Below, in pieces: positions 23,455-32,185 of a DNA stretch of 41,792 nucleotides. Below the pieces are notes generated by a model. The model was not told the origin of the DNA. It did not search any database and saw only the letters and a program-made list of their open reading frames with translations. This DNA comes from CAYLXP01 sp964387425 (GTDB lineage: Bacteria; Verrucomicrobiota; Kiritimatiellia; UBA8416): NCBI GenBank assembly GCA_964387425.1, contig CAYLXP010000027.1, forward strand, positions 1 through 41,792, given 5' to 3'. Positions within the stretch are counted from its first letter, which is position 1, and every line of letters begins with the position of its first letter. Position numbers and translations under genes: made by a program.

Positions 23455-25254
23455 CTATCCGTAGATCGGGCCGTATGTGTCGCAGGCGCGGAAGTCGGCG
23501 CCTTCAAGACCCTCGGTCCCGAACGAGCTCCACGCGCTCGGGCGGTAGACCTCAGCGTCTTCCACGTTGTGCATGAAGACCGGGATGCGAAGCATCGAGG
23601 CCAGCGTGATCAGGTCGGCACCAATGTGGCCGTAGCTGAATGCGCCGTGGTTGGCTCCCCACTTGGCCATCACTTCGTAGACGTCCGTGAAGGCGCCCTT
23701 GCCGGTGATGCGCGGGGCAAACCAGGTGGTCGGCCAGGTGTTGTTGGTCCGGTCGTCCAGCTTCTTGTGCACCCTGTCCGGAAGATCTACCGTCCAGCCT
23801 TCTGCGATCTGCAGGACCGGGCCAAGACCCTTGACGATGTTCACGCGGCTCATCGTGATCGGCATGCCACCCTTGGTGACGAACTTGGAGGACCAGCCGC
23901 CGCCCGGGAAGTACTCGGTTACGGACGGGTGCCACGTCGTCGCCTTCAGGCAGGCATTCTTCTCTTTCGTCGTGATGTCCCAGAACGGCTTCATGGCGGG
24001 CTCGCCGTCGACCGACTGCTGGCCGCTGCCGTCCAGGGAGGCGGAGCCGGAGTTGATCAGGTGGATCAGGCCGCCTTCGGCCGCACCTTCAACCGTGTAG
24101 CCGGTGACGCGCTTGATGGCCTCGGGGCTCCAGTAGGTACGCACGTCGGCGAAGACCTGGGCCGTGTTCGTCAGCAGGTAGCTGAAGAGCATGGGTACGC
24201 CGTTGAGCGCATCGTTCTCCGTGGCCACGAGGCGCGGCATGCGGATGCCGTTCCAGTCAAACGAGCTGTTGGAGATAGCCTCGAGGAAGTCACCATTGGT
24301 GTTGGCGTCGGTCCAGTGCCGCTGCCCCTGGAAGCCGGAGAGGATCGCGTTATGGCCGCGAGCTTCTTCCTTGTAACCCAGGCGGTTGAGCTTCGTGTTG
24401 CCATACATCAGGTCGCGCGTGATCATAGCCATCTTGACTGAGTCTTCCCACTCCTTGTCGAGCTGGGCGCGCTTGCGGCGTGTCTTCCCCTTGTTCGGGT
24501 CGTGACCCTCAACGCAGTTGGCCTTAATCCACTTCATGGCCTTCTCGTACTCGACCGGGTCGTAGATGCCATCGCGCATGCGGCGGGTGAATTCCGTCAG
24601 GTCGATCGCTTCGACGCGCATGCCGAGGTAGTCCTCGAAGAAATCCTGGTCAACGATGGAACCGGCGATACCCATCGAGCAGCCGCCCATGGAGAGATAG
24701 GACTTACCCTTCATCATGGCGACGGCCAGGCCGGCCTTCACGAAGCGCAGGACCTTCTCTTGCACGTCGTCCGGAACAGAGGTGTCGCCTGCATCCTGTA
24801 CATCGCGACCGTAAATACCAAAGGCCGGGATGCCTTTCTGGGTGTGGCCGGCGAGTACCGCGGCGAGATATACAGCGCCCGGGCGCTCGGTGCCGTTGAA
24901 GCCCCAGACGGCTTTCGGGCGGAGGGGATCCATGTCCATGGTCTCGGATCCGTAGCACCAGCAGGGGGTTACCGTCAGGGAGACGCCTACGTTCTCGGCA
25001 TCGAACTTCTCCGCACATGCGGCGGATTCAGCAACGCCACCGATACAGGAATCGGCGATGACGCATTCAACGGGCTGGCCGTTTGGATACTGCAAGTTGT
25101 CACTGATCAACTTGGCGGCCGTCTTGGCCATCTTCATGACCTGGCCCTCGAGAGATTCGCGCACGCCGCCGTAGCGACCATCAATTGTGGGGCGAATTCC
25201 AACCTTGGGGAGTTTCGTGATCCACGTACCTTTGCCTGCGTTCGCTGCTGCCAT
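23455..25254 (-). CDS. fucI: L-fucose isomerase
   Basis: 599 residues from the ATG at 25254, fixed by AAGGAGG on the minus strand (25260-25266); the frame extends 7 codons further upstream. Very close to Escherichia coli FucI by eye: PKVGIRPTIDGRYGGVRESL, TVTPCWCYGSETMDMDP, AVWGFNGTERPGAVYLAA, GFQGQRHWTD, INSGSASLDGSG, STWPTTWFAPR-like segments. The metal and catalytic residues are E346, D370 and H562 (E. coli E337, D361, H528). It converts L-fucose to L-fuculose (and D-arabinose to D-ribulose) with Mn2+ in the cytoplasm. It faces the fucP-fucU operon across a shared terminator and has its own promoter region, so it is regulated apart from the other genes. Confidence 0.96.
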   Translation of the reverse strand: MAAANAGKGTWITKLPKVGIRPTIDGRYGGVRESLEGQVMKMAKTAAKLISDNLQYPNGQPVECVIADSCIGGVAESAACAEKFDAENVGVSLTVTPCWCYGSETMDMDPLRPKAVWGFNGTERPGAVYLAAVLAGHTQKGIPAFGIYGRDVQDAGDTSVPDDVQEKVLRFVKAGLAVAMMKGKSYLSMGGCSMGIAGSIVDQDFFEDYLGMRVEAIDLTEFTRRMRDGIYDPVEYEKAMKWIKANCVEGHDPNKGKTRRKRAQLDKEWEDSVKMAMITRDLMYGNTKLNRLGYKEEARGHNAILSGFQGQRHWTDANTNGDFLEAISNSSFDWNGIRMPRLVATENDALNGVPMLFSYLLTNTAQVFADVRTYWSPEAIKRVTGYTVEGAAEGGLIHLINSGSASLDGSGQQSVDGEPAMKPFWDITTKEKNACLKATTWHPSVTEYFPGGGWSSKFVTKGGMPITMSRVNIVKGLGPVLQIAEGWTVDLPDRVHKKLDDRTNNTWPTTWFAPRITGKGAFTDVYEVMAKWGANHGAFSYGHIGADLITLASMLRIPVFMHNVEDAEVYRPSAWSSFGTEGLEGADFRACDTYGPIYG

Positions 25255-25592
25255 ATGGTCCTCCTTGATTTGCAATTAATGCCGCATTCAAACATACGCA
25301 TGACAACTCTGTCGGTCGGATTATGGAGTGGTAAATGTTACACATACGAGAGCTTGAGTGTGGAGCGAGGGACTCGAGAATCAGCGCCGTGTCAGTCCCG
25401 TATGTAGTCCGGCCTTCAGGCCGCTCTCCGGGACGCCCGAAAGGGCGGACGACAAATACCCCGCATTACGCACAAACTTGTGGGTCGGAGAGACGCCGTG
25501 AGGATGCTGTTCCCCCACCCATATGGGGTTGCCGTACATGTCGGCAGACGTCATATTTACTACTTCTAGATAATGAACGGGAGTACAGGGTG
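25255..25592. other. Divergent promoter region with dispersed repeat, between fucI and HzsA-like gene
   Basis: 338 bases without a credible gene. The fucI side (25255-25330) is AT-richer and should hold its promoter, though no clean -35/-10 pair is visible. From about 25400 to 25555 lies a repeat: GTCCGGCCTTCAGGCCGC, GCCCGAAAGGGC and a segment whose minus-strand translation reads NPIWVGEQHPHGVSPTHKFV. That peptide and PGRPKGRTTNT on the plus strand are ones I recall as products of dispersed repeats. The open frame running through it into the next gene is therefore not coding. Confidence 0.6.
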
Positions 25593-28500
25593 ATGAAGCT
25601 AACGAGTCTATCGATTCTGGTGGCATGTTTGTTATGTCCGAGCGTGCTGTTTGCAGCGGAGAAGGAACGTGCATCCAAGGCGGAGAAGGCCAAGATGGCT
25701 GCTGAGGCACGGGCTGCGAAGAAGGAGAAGGCCAAGAAGAAGCCTTCCAAGACGCCGGCAAAGAAGAGACCCGGCAAACAAGCAAAGATGCCGACCGAGG
25801 AAGAGAAAATCCAACAGCGGATCGCGATGGTCGACTTCGAGGCACTACGGTTGGCCGTCAAGGACATGCAGCAGGATTGGCCGGATCGCTACAAGAGCGC
25901 CAGCGCCATCTTGAAGAAGATCGATCAGTACGAGAAGGCGCTTCCCGCCCTTGGAACGGGGGAGGAGGCCAAGGCACTGCTGAAGTTCAAGCGCGACCTG
26001 CTTCTCTCAAATCCGCTACTCGATTTCGATCGTATGCTGGTGATGCGGCGCAACTTCGACACGAATGCCCGGAAGGTGATCAGCGGTCGCATCGGAACAG
26101 TGACGCTCAACTCACGATCGCTCGAGAGCCTGCAAGATCCGGCCGACGGTTGGGATAACGAGATTGCGCTGATGACCAACCTGCGCGGCGAACCGAAGCT
26201 GGAGACCGTCTACAAGCCTGACCGCAAGTCAATCGTTTGCGATATGGACCTACACTTCGACGCCGACCGGATTCTGTTCTCGTCGGTCGGGACGCATGAC
26301 CGCTGGCATGTTTTCGAGATCGGTGTCGATGGCAAGAAGCTGACCCAGTTGACTCCGAAGGAGCTACCGGATGTGCACCACTTCGACGCCTGCTATCTGC
26401 CGAACGACGACATCATCTTCGCCTCGACGGCGGTCTACCAGGGCGTGCCCTGCCAGGGCGGCAAGGATAGTGGGGCCGTTCTCTACCGGCTCTACCGCGA
26501 TACGAACAAGATCCGCCAGCTCTGCTTTGAACAGGATTCTGACTGGTGTCCCCGCATGATGAAGGATGGCCGGGTGATGTACCTGCGCTGGGAGTACTCC
26601 GACCTGCCGCACTTCTACTCGCGCATTCTCATGAGCATGAATCCGGACGGCACCGGACAACGTGAGCTTTACGGCAGCGGATCCCATTTTCCGAATGGGA
26701 TCTACTATGCTCGTCCAGTGCCGGGCAACTCCAAGAACTACATTGGTATCCTCAGCGGCCACCACGGTGTTGCCCGCAGTGGGCGCATGGTTCTGTTTGA
26801 TCCGTCGATCAGTCGCTTTGAGCACGAGGGCATGATCCACGAATTCCCACTGCGCGGGCAGGCCATCGACGCCACCATCAAGGACCGCCTGGTTGATGGC
26901 GTCTGGCCGCATTTCATCCATCCGATGCCGCTCAATGACAAGTACACACTCGTCTCCATGAAAGCGTCCCAGGCCGGCCTGTGGGGGATCTATCTTGTCG
27001 ACGTTTTCAACAACATGACGCTGATCAAGGAGATCGAGAACGAAGGGCTGTTTGAGCCGGTGCCACTGATGAAGCGACCTGTTCCACCGATGCGCCCGGA
27101 GCTGGTGGTTCCCGACGCCAAGGAGGCCACCGTCACCATCAACGATATCTACTATGGCCGCAGCATGCCAGGGGTTCCCCGCGGGACGGTGAAAGCCCTG
27201 CGCGTCTTTGCCTATGACTACAACTACAATCTCATTGGCGGTCATGCGTCACAGGGGGTCGAAGCCTGCTGGGACGTGAAGCGCGTGCTCGGTACCGTGC
27301 CGGTCTACGAGGACGGTTCCACCACCTTCACGATTCCTGCTAACACGCCGATCTCTGTCCAGCCGCTGGATCAGGACGGCGCGGCTATCCAGATCATGCG
27401 TTCATGGTTCGTCGGCATGCCCGGCGAGGCCGTCTCCTGTATTGGCTGTCACGAGGACCTGAACGAAGCGCCGCCACCGAAGCGCACGATCGCGGGCAGC
27501 AAGGCGCCGCTCAAGATCACCCCTTGGCAGGGTGATGTGCGTCCCTTTGCGTTCCGGTTCGAGGTCCAGCCGGTCTTGGACAAGTACTGCGTGAGTTGCC
27601 ACAACGGATCCGAGGAGGATCGTCCTAACTTTGCCGACCGCTATGAAGCTGAGGGTGATGGAATCTCGTCGCGGGACAAGGTTGCGGACAGGCGGCTTCA
27701 GACCCTCGACATCAGTGACTCCTACATGGCGCTGCATCCCTACGTTCGTCGTCCGGGTCCCGAGAGCGACATGATGACCTTTAAGCCCATGGAGTACCAC
27801 GCCAGCTCCAGCGAGCTGATTCAGCTCCTGCACAAGGGACACTATGGTGTGAAGCTCGACCGCGAGGCTTGGGAACGGCTCTACACCTGGATCGACCTCA
27901 ATGTGCCGTTTAAGGGGCATTGGAATCCCGGCGTCTACAATGAGTTCCCGCAGGTCGACCGCCGTATGGAGCTGGCTCAGCAGTACGCCGGAATCAGCGT
28001 GAGCGCTGACCAGGAGTACCTGCGTGAGAAGGAAAAGTACCTCAATCGTCCCAGGGTGGAGCCGGTACGGTTCAAGAAGCCAAAGGTCGAGAAGAGCGAG
28101 GTCAAGGTGTCCGGCTGGCCGTTTGAACCGAAACCAGTCAAGACCAGCATGCTCAAGCTTAAGAGCGGTCATGAGATCAAGCTGGCTCGCATTCCGGCCG
28201 GTCGGTTCGCGATGGGATCATGGGACGAAGACGCTGCCGAGCGGCCGGTCTGTCCCGTGGCGATCGAGAAGCCCTTCTGGATGGGTACGGTCGAGATCTC
28301 CAACGAACTCTACAACCTGTTCGATCCGGAGCACGACAGCCGTTACATTGACCAGGAGGGCAAGGATATTGAGCTGCCCGGTTATCCCGCCAACCTGCCT
28401 GAACAGCCCGTGATTCGGATCTCCTGGCAGCAGGCCATGGATTTCTGCGCATGGCTCAGCAAGCAGACGGGCCGTAAGGTCACGCTGCCTACCGAGGCGC

Positions 28501-28964
28501 AGTGGGAGTGGGCTGCGCGGGCCGGCAGCGACCAGCCGTTCTACTTCGGTGGGGGCGACGCCGATTTTGGTGAATGGGCGAACTTGGCTGACACGACGCT
28601 CCACCACATTGCCGTGAAAAAGGGCGCGAGTCGTGGGGCGCAGAAGGGCAAGAAGTACAGCACGTTTGTTCCTTTGATTAACGAGGTCGACGATGGGCAG
28701 ATGACGCTCTGTGCCGTTGGCTCCTACAAGCCGAACGCGTGGGGCCTCCACGACATGCACGGCAACGTTGCCGAATGGACGCGCAGCGATCTCAGGCCCT
28801 ATCCTTACCGCGATGGAGTTCTAGACCCCGGTGCTGCAAAGGTCGTGCGCGGCGGTTCCTGGCGCGAGCGCCCCAAACGCTCCACGGCCAGCTTCCGTAT
28901 CCCGTACCAGCCCTGGCAGAAGGTCTACAACACCGGCTTCCGTATTGTTGTTGTGGAAGATTGA
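25593..28964 (+). CDS. Exported HzsA-like / CxxCH / FGE-like fusion protein
   Basis: 1123 residues from ATG 25593, chosen because a signal peptide (LTSLSILVACLLCPSVLFAAEK) follows; the upstream frame is repeat DNA. A Lys/Ala-rich coil covers about 25-75. A propeller-like region follows (MDLHFDADRILFSS, HHFDACYLPNDDIIFAS). About 500-630 holds a domain like the hydrazine synthase alpha middle domain (GVPRGTVKALRVFAYDYNY, NTPISVQPLDQDGAAIQIMRSWF). Two c-type heme motifs are CIGCH (616-620) and CVSCH (666-670). A sulfatase-modifying-factor (SUMF1/FGE-like) domain covers 858-1120 (IPAGRFAMGS, LPTEAQWEWAARAG, DMHGNVAEWTRS, VVRGGSWRERPKRS). The Cys pair after GGS in true FGE is absent, so formylglycine synthesis is unlikely. 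Role unknown; perhaps an extracytoplasmic redox or glycan-binding protein. Confidence 0.78.
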   Translation: MKLTSLSILVACLLCPSVLFAAEKERASKAEKAKMAAEARAAKKEKAKKKPSKTPAKKRPGKQAKMPTEEEKIQQRIAMVDFEALRLAVKDMQQDWPDRYKSASAILKKIDQYEKALPALGTGEEAKALLKFKRDLLLSNPLLDFDRMLVMRRNFDTNARKVISGRIGTVTLNSRSLESLQDPADGWDNEIALMTNLRGEPKLETVYKPDRKSIVCDMDLHFDADRILFSSVGTHDRWHVFEIGVDGKKLTQLTPKELPDVHHFDACYLPNDDIIFASTAVYQGVPCQGGKDSGAVLYRLYRDTNKIRQLCFEQDSDWCPRMMKDGRVMYLRWEYSDLPHFYSRILMSMNPDGTGQRELYGSGSHFPNGIYYARPVPGNSKNYIGILSGHHGVARSGRMVLFDPSISRFEHEGMIHEFPLRGQAIDATIKDRLVDGVWPHFIHPMPLNDKYTLVSMKASQAGLWGIYLVDVFNNMTLIKEIENEGLFEPVPLMKRPVPPMRPELVVPDAKEATVTINDIYYGRSMPGVPRGTVKALRVFAYDYNYNLIGGHASQGVEACWDVKRVLGTVPVYEDGSTTFTIPANTPISVQPLDQDGAAIQIMRSWFVGMPGEAVSCIGCHEDLNEAPPPKRTIAGSKAPLKITPWQGDVRPFAFRFEVQPVLDKYCVSCHNGSEEDRPNFADRYEAEGDGISSRDKVADRRLQTLDISDSYMALHPYVRRPGPESDMMTFKPMEYHASSSELIQLLHKGHYGVKLDREAWERLYTWIDLNVPFKGHWNPGVYNEFPQVDRRMELAQQYAGISVSADQEYLREKEKYLNRPRVEPVRFKKPKVEKSEVKVSGWPFEPKPVKTSMLKLKSGHEIKLARIPAGRFAMGSWDEDAAERPVCPVAIEKPFWMGTVEISNELYNLFDPEHDSRYIDQEGKDIELPGYPANLPEQPVIRISWQQAMDFCAWLSKQTGRKVTLPTEAQWEWAARAGSDQPFYFGGGDADFGEWANLADTTLHHIAVKKGASRGAQKGKKYSTFVPLINEVDDGQMTLCAVGSYKPNAWGLHDMHGNVAEWTRSDLRPYPYRDGVLDPGAAKVVRGGSWRERPKRSTASFRIPYQPWQKVYNTGFRIVVVED

Positions 28965-29037
28965 CTGCCAGCAGCCAGTCACCAGAATGGAGTTGCCGGG
29001 GTCGGGCTGAAGCTTGGTGTGTTTCTCAGGCCCCGGA

Positions 29038-29120
29038 GTAGGCACCTATCTCCGAGAGGTGCCCTGGCCGATGGCCGGGCGCACGGAGCGCGGGGGTGCA
29101 TCTCGGAGATATGCACCTAC
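29038..29120. repeat. Inverted repeat after the HzsA-like gene
   Basis: The arms 29038-29063 (GTAGGCACCTATCTCCGAGA core) and 29095-29120 (TCTCGGAGATATGCACCTAC core) are inverted with about five differences, and GCCCTGGCCGATGGCCGGGC forms an inner hairpin. With the element at 29169-29282 it fills the 357-base gap between the convergent HzsA-like and oxidoreductase genes, which contains no gene. Confidence 0.8.
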
Positions 29121-29168
29121 TTTCCGCTGCTTCGACCCCGATATCCCAGCTTGAACAACGCAGAGCAG

Positions 29169-29282
29169 TGTCATGCTGAGCTTGTCGACGTGTCCTCCGA
29201 AGCCTTGGCGTAGGAGGAAGCATCTCGTGCAGTCGTATGCGGTTAGCCAGTCAGGAGATCCCTCGGCAAGCTCGGGATGACA
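29169..29282. repeat. Palindromic dispersed repeat (family B, copy 2)
   Basis: The arms 29169-29190 (GTCATGCTGAGCTTGTCGAC) and 29255-29282 (CCTCGGCAAGCTCGGGATGA) match the element at 6245-6318 but enclose a longer interior of about 64 bases, suggesting either a longer variant or an insertion. Confidence 0.8.
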
Positions 29283-29321
29283 TTGCTTTAGGATACGCAC
29301 GAGTAAGTGTGGGCTAGAACA

Positions 29322-31265
29322 CTACGCGTAGGCACGTACTTCGAAGACCTTTGCAGTGGGGTGGCCGTGGGTTTCCTTGATATTGAGGCGGATGGCGGTG
29401 GCCTTTACCGTTGGGAAGCTGGTCTTGATGAGGCGGGTGAGGTTGTTCTCAAGCGTGGCAACCTGTTTCCATCTGCCCTTGATCTGCGCCTCAATGGTCA
29501 TCGTCTTGATGAGCTGTGGAGGGACAGCGGCATGCTGTCCCTCGTTCTTGGCCGGGTTCTTGTGCATCGCGATCTTCTTGTGCAGCTCGGTGTCGGCCTT
29601 CAGCTCCACTTTCGAGATCTCAACCGGCTTCTCCCAGACGACCTGCAGTTCTGCGGGCAGCGAGACGGATTCCCAGTGGTGCACTTCGCCATAGACGTCG
29701 CGGCCGATACCGTCGGCGAGGAGCTTCGCATCGCCCGTCTTGACGGTGGAACCGAAGATCTGTGCGCCCTGGCGTGCGAGATCGTCCGGATCGTCGGCGG
29801 GACGATTAGGGATGAAGACATCGTCACGAATGAGCTTCTCCTGGAGCGTCCGGATGTGCTTCTTGCCCAGCTCGCGCGGGTTGATGCCCTTATCAACGCA
29901 CATTGCGGCGGCGGTTCCGGTTGCCTGGCCCATCAGGGCACAGGTGCTGATGATGCGGGTGGACGAGAGGGCAATGTGCGTGAGGCTGGCGTTGCGTCCT
30001 GACAGCTGCAGGTTGGCGACGTTCACGGAGTAGAGGCACCGGTAAGGGACCTCGTAGAGCTTCGTGAAGCCCTGGTGGAAGTAGCTGGCCGGGGCATCGA
30101 GATTCTCGACGCCGTTTGGGCAGTGCTCATCCAGTGACCAGCCCCCGTAGGCGATTGCGTCACCGAAGTGACGGTACTCGGTCAGGTCGGTCTGACTCAG
30201 GATGTGATCGCCCATAAAGCGGCGCGATTCACGGCGGCCGGGGATAGATCCGACCCAGTCCAGTACCATGTTCTCGGCCTCGGGATAGTCGCCGGAGTTC
30301 TTGATGTAGTCCCACACGCCGTAGAAGTGGGCCATCAGTTTGTGGCGTGTCTCTTCGCGGGCCCCGATGATGTCGACTTCGTCGCCGAGCTCGATCCACC
30401 ACCAGCCTTCCTTGACGTGCTTGATCTTGCGGTGCTTGTCCTGGAAGGCCTTTTCGTGATCAAACGGAATAGCATACTCCGGGGGATAGAAGGGGACCGG
30501 ACGTCCCATATCCCGCGTGATCATCATGATCGTCTCGCCCTGGGTCCAGCCGTCGGGCTGATCCGGTGCATAGGACTCGTTGAACTCGGCCTTGCCTTCA
30601 CGCCCGATACGGTACTCGGCACCTGCCGTGGCGGCCAGTAGACCGTCGCCCGAGCAATCGATGAACTGCTCGGCAGAAATGACATACTCCGTTTCGTCCG
30701 TATATCCCCAGCAGACCGCGGACTTGATTCGGTTGCCGGCCATGACGGCTTCAACGGCTTGCGTGTTGAGCATCACCTTCAGGTTAGGTTCCCGCACACA
30801 GTAGTCGTAGAGCACGTGATCCCAGACGGGGTAGGACTCCTGCGGATTGCGGTGCCAGTTCTCGATCATGATCTCTTCGATGATGCCAGTCTCACGCTCG
30901 ACCTTTGGCATGCGCTTGTCTTTGTGGCGCAATCCATGAACACCATTGACCGTCACGCGCATCTCGCTGGAGGCGTTGCCGCCCAGCACGGGGCGATCCT
31001 GGATGAGCACGGTCTTTGCACCATGACGTGCCGCGGCTACCGCGGCAGAGATACCGGCCATTCCCGCGCCAATCACGGCGACATCATAAGAGAGCTTCTT
31101 CTTGCGCGTCGGCAGACCAGTCTTGCCGCTGCCCACCTGTAGCCAGCGGTCGGTTGTGCGTTCGCCTTTTTCGTTGGTTGGCGCTGCCGCTTGCCCTGAG
31201 AGCGCGGTTAGTCCGAGGGCGCCCACACCTGCGGCTGTGCTCTTGAAGAACTCTCTACGCTTCAT
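29322..31265 (-). CDS. Tat-exported FAD-dependent oxidoreductase
   Basis: 647 residues. The N-terminus MKRREFFKSTAAGVGALGL is a twin-arginine signal, so the protein is folded with its cofactor and exported. The FAD-binding motif is DVAVIGAGMAGISAAVAAAR (about 60-80), with a second dinucleotide-type glycine segment (VLGGNASSEMR). The family is FAD_oxidored (Pfam PF12831), abundant in PVC and Bacteroidota polysaccharide loci. The last 130 residues are a beta-rich domain, possibly a carbohydrate-binding or discoidin-like module (SVSLPAELQVVWEKPVEISK, ATAIRLNIKETHG). GAGGT precedes the ATG. Substrate unknown; sugar or polysaccharide oxidation is a reasonable inference. Confidence 0.85.
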   Translation of the reverse strand: MKRREFFKSTAAGVGALGLTALSGQAAAPTNEKGERTTDRWLQVGSGKTGLPTRKKKLSYDVAVIGAGMAGISAAVAAARHGAKTVLIQDRPVLGGNASSEMRVTVNGVHGLRHKDKRMPKVERETGIIEEIMIENWHRNPQESYPVWDHVLYDYCVREPNLKVMLNTQAVEAVMAGNRIKSAVCWGYTDETEYVISAEQFIDCSGDGLLAATAGAEYRIGREGKAEFNESYAPDQPDGWTQGETIMMITRDMGRPVPFYPPEYAIPFDHEKAFQDKHRKIKHVKEGWWWIELGDEVDIIGAREETRHKLMAHFYGVWDYIKNSGDYPEAENMVLDWVGSIPGRRESRRFMGDHILSQTDLTEYRHFGDAIAYGGWSLDEHCPNGVENLDAPASYFHQGFTKLYEVPYRCLYSVNVANLQLSGRNASLTHIALSSTRIISTCALMGQATGTAAAMCVDKGINPRELGKKHIRTLQEKLIRDDVFIPNRPADDPDDLARQGAQIFGSTVKTGDAKLLADGIGRDVYGEVHHWESVSLPAELQVVWEKPVEISKVELKADTELHKKIAMHKNPAKNEGQHAAVPPQLIKTMTIEAQIKGRWKQVATLENNLTRLIKTSFPTVKATAIRLNIKETHGHPTAKVFEVRAYA

Positions 31266-31537
31266 AGTGGTTTACCTCATTTGTATGTCAGATTGCCGAC
31301 AGTTAGAAGAGCAGTCGTTAGCTTCTTGAATAGTGGGATGAGAATAGCAGATTTCGGGCGGAGAACAACGTATGGATATGCGTCTTTGTCGGCTCATCCT
31401 GACGTATGGCGGCTCTGCGGCGATGGTTGTAGGAATGTCTGTCCTACGCGGTGCGATCTACTGCTTCTTGTGTGCAATCTATGTTGCATTCCTGTGAAAC
31501 GGGAGTACCATTCTTTCCATCAAGAAGGAGACGTGCG

Positions 31538-32173
31538 ATGGGATCGCCTGCACGAGACGATGCGACATATAGTTGGGACGACTATCAGTCATGGGATGAT
31601 GGAGAACGCCGGGAATTGATCGGCGGCGAGATCTACGTGATGACCCCAGCTCCGGTTCCTCGCCATCAGAGGATAGCGTCGCGTTTGACTCGGTTTCTGG
31701 ATGAGTACTTCGAAGGTCGAACATGCGATCTCTATGCGGCTCCCATCGACGTAAAGCTGTCCGACTTTGACGTCGTTCAACCGGATCTTGTCGTCATCTG
31801 CGATGAAGAACGCATCAAACCCACGCATATTGATGGGGCGCCGACTCTCGTGATCGAAATCCTCTCGCCCTCTACAGCGGTCTACGATCGCACGAAGAAA
31901 CTGGAACTCTATGCACACAGCGGTGTCAGGGAGGTATGGCTCGTTACTCCATATCCCTCGACCATTGAGGTCTATCTCCTGGATGGCGCGACGTACCGTC
32001 TGATGCAGACCGTTTCCACGGTCGACAAGCTCAAGAGCCCTTCATTCCCGGATCTCCGGATTGATCTTAAGCGTGTGTTTGACTTCCCTCTAGAGCCCGG
32101 CGAAGAGCTCCGGCGGGTCAAGGAGGATGACATGCCTTACACGACAGGAGCCGCTGAACATCCGTTAGCGTAG
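31538..32173 (+). CDS. Uma2-family (DUF820) putative nuclease
   Basis: 211 residues from ATG 31538, chosen because AAGGAG (31525-31530) lies 7 bases before it; the open frame extends to 31451 without a start signal. The Uma2 fold belongs to the PD-(D/E)xK nuclease superfamily. Signatures: DGERRELIGGEIYVM, VVQPDLVVICDE, PTLVIEILSPST, RTKKLELYAHSGVREVWLV. These proteins are numerous in cyanobacteria and PVC bacteria, often as scattered singletons, and their function is not established. It stands alone between two minus-strand genes. The 272 bases upstream hold nothing else recognisable. Its stop is 12 bases from the stop of the convergent gene. Confidence 0.88.
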   Translation: MGSPARDDATYSWDDYQSWDDGERRELIGGEIYVMTPAPVPRHQRIASRLTRFLDEYFEGRTCDLYAAPIDVKLSDFDVVQPDLVVICDEERIKPTHIDGAPTLVIEILSPSTAVYDRTKKLELYAHSGVREVWLVTPYPSTIEVYLLDGATYRLMQTVSTVDKLKSPSFPDLRIDLKRVFDFPLEPGEELRRVKEDDMPYTTGAAEHPLA

Positions 32174-32185
32174 TGGGTTGGTTTC

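Noticed and set aside
25335..25592. Extended N-terminus for the HzsA-like fusion
   Set aside because: The extra 86 codons translate dispersed repeats (PGRPKGRTTNT) and precede a clear signal peptide at 25593.
25593..28964. Hydrazine synthase, hence an anammox bacterium
   Set aside because: Only the alpha middle-domain-like part is present, fused to an FGE-like domain; no beta/gamma subunits or hydrazine dehydrogenase are nearby. Such HzsA-like proteins occur in many non-anammox PVC bacteria.
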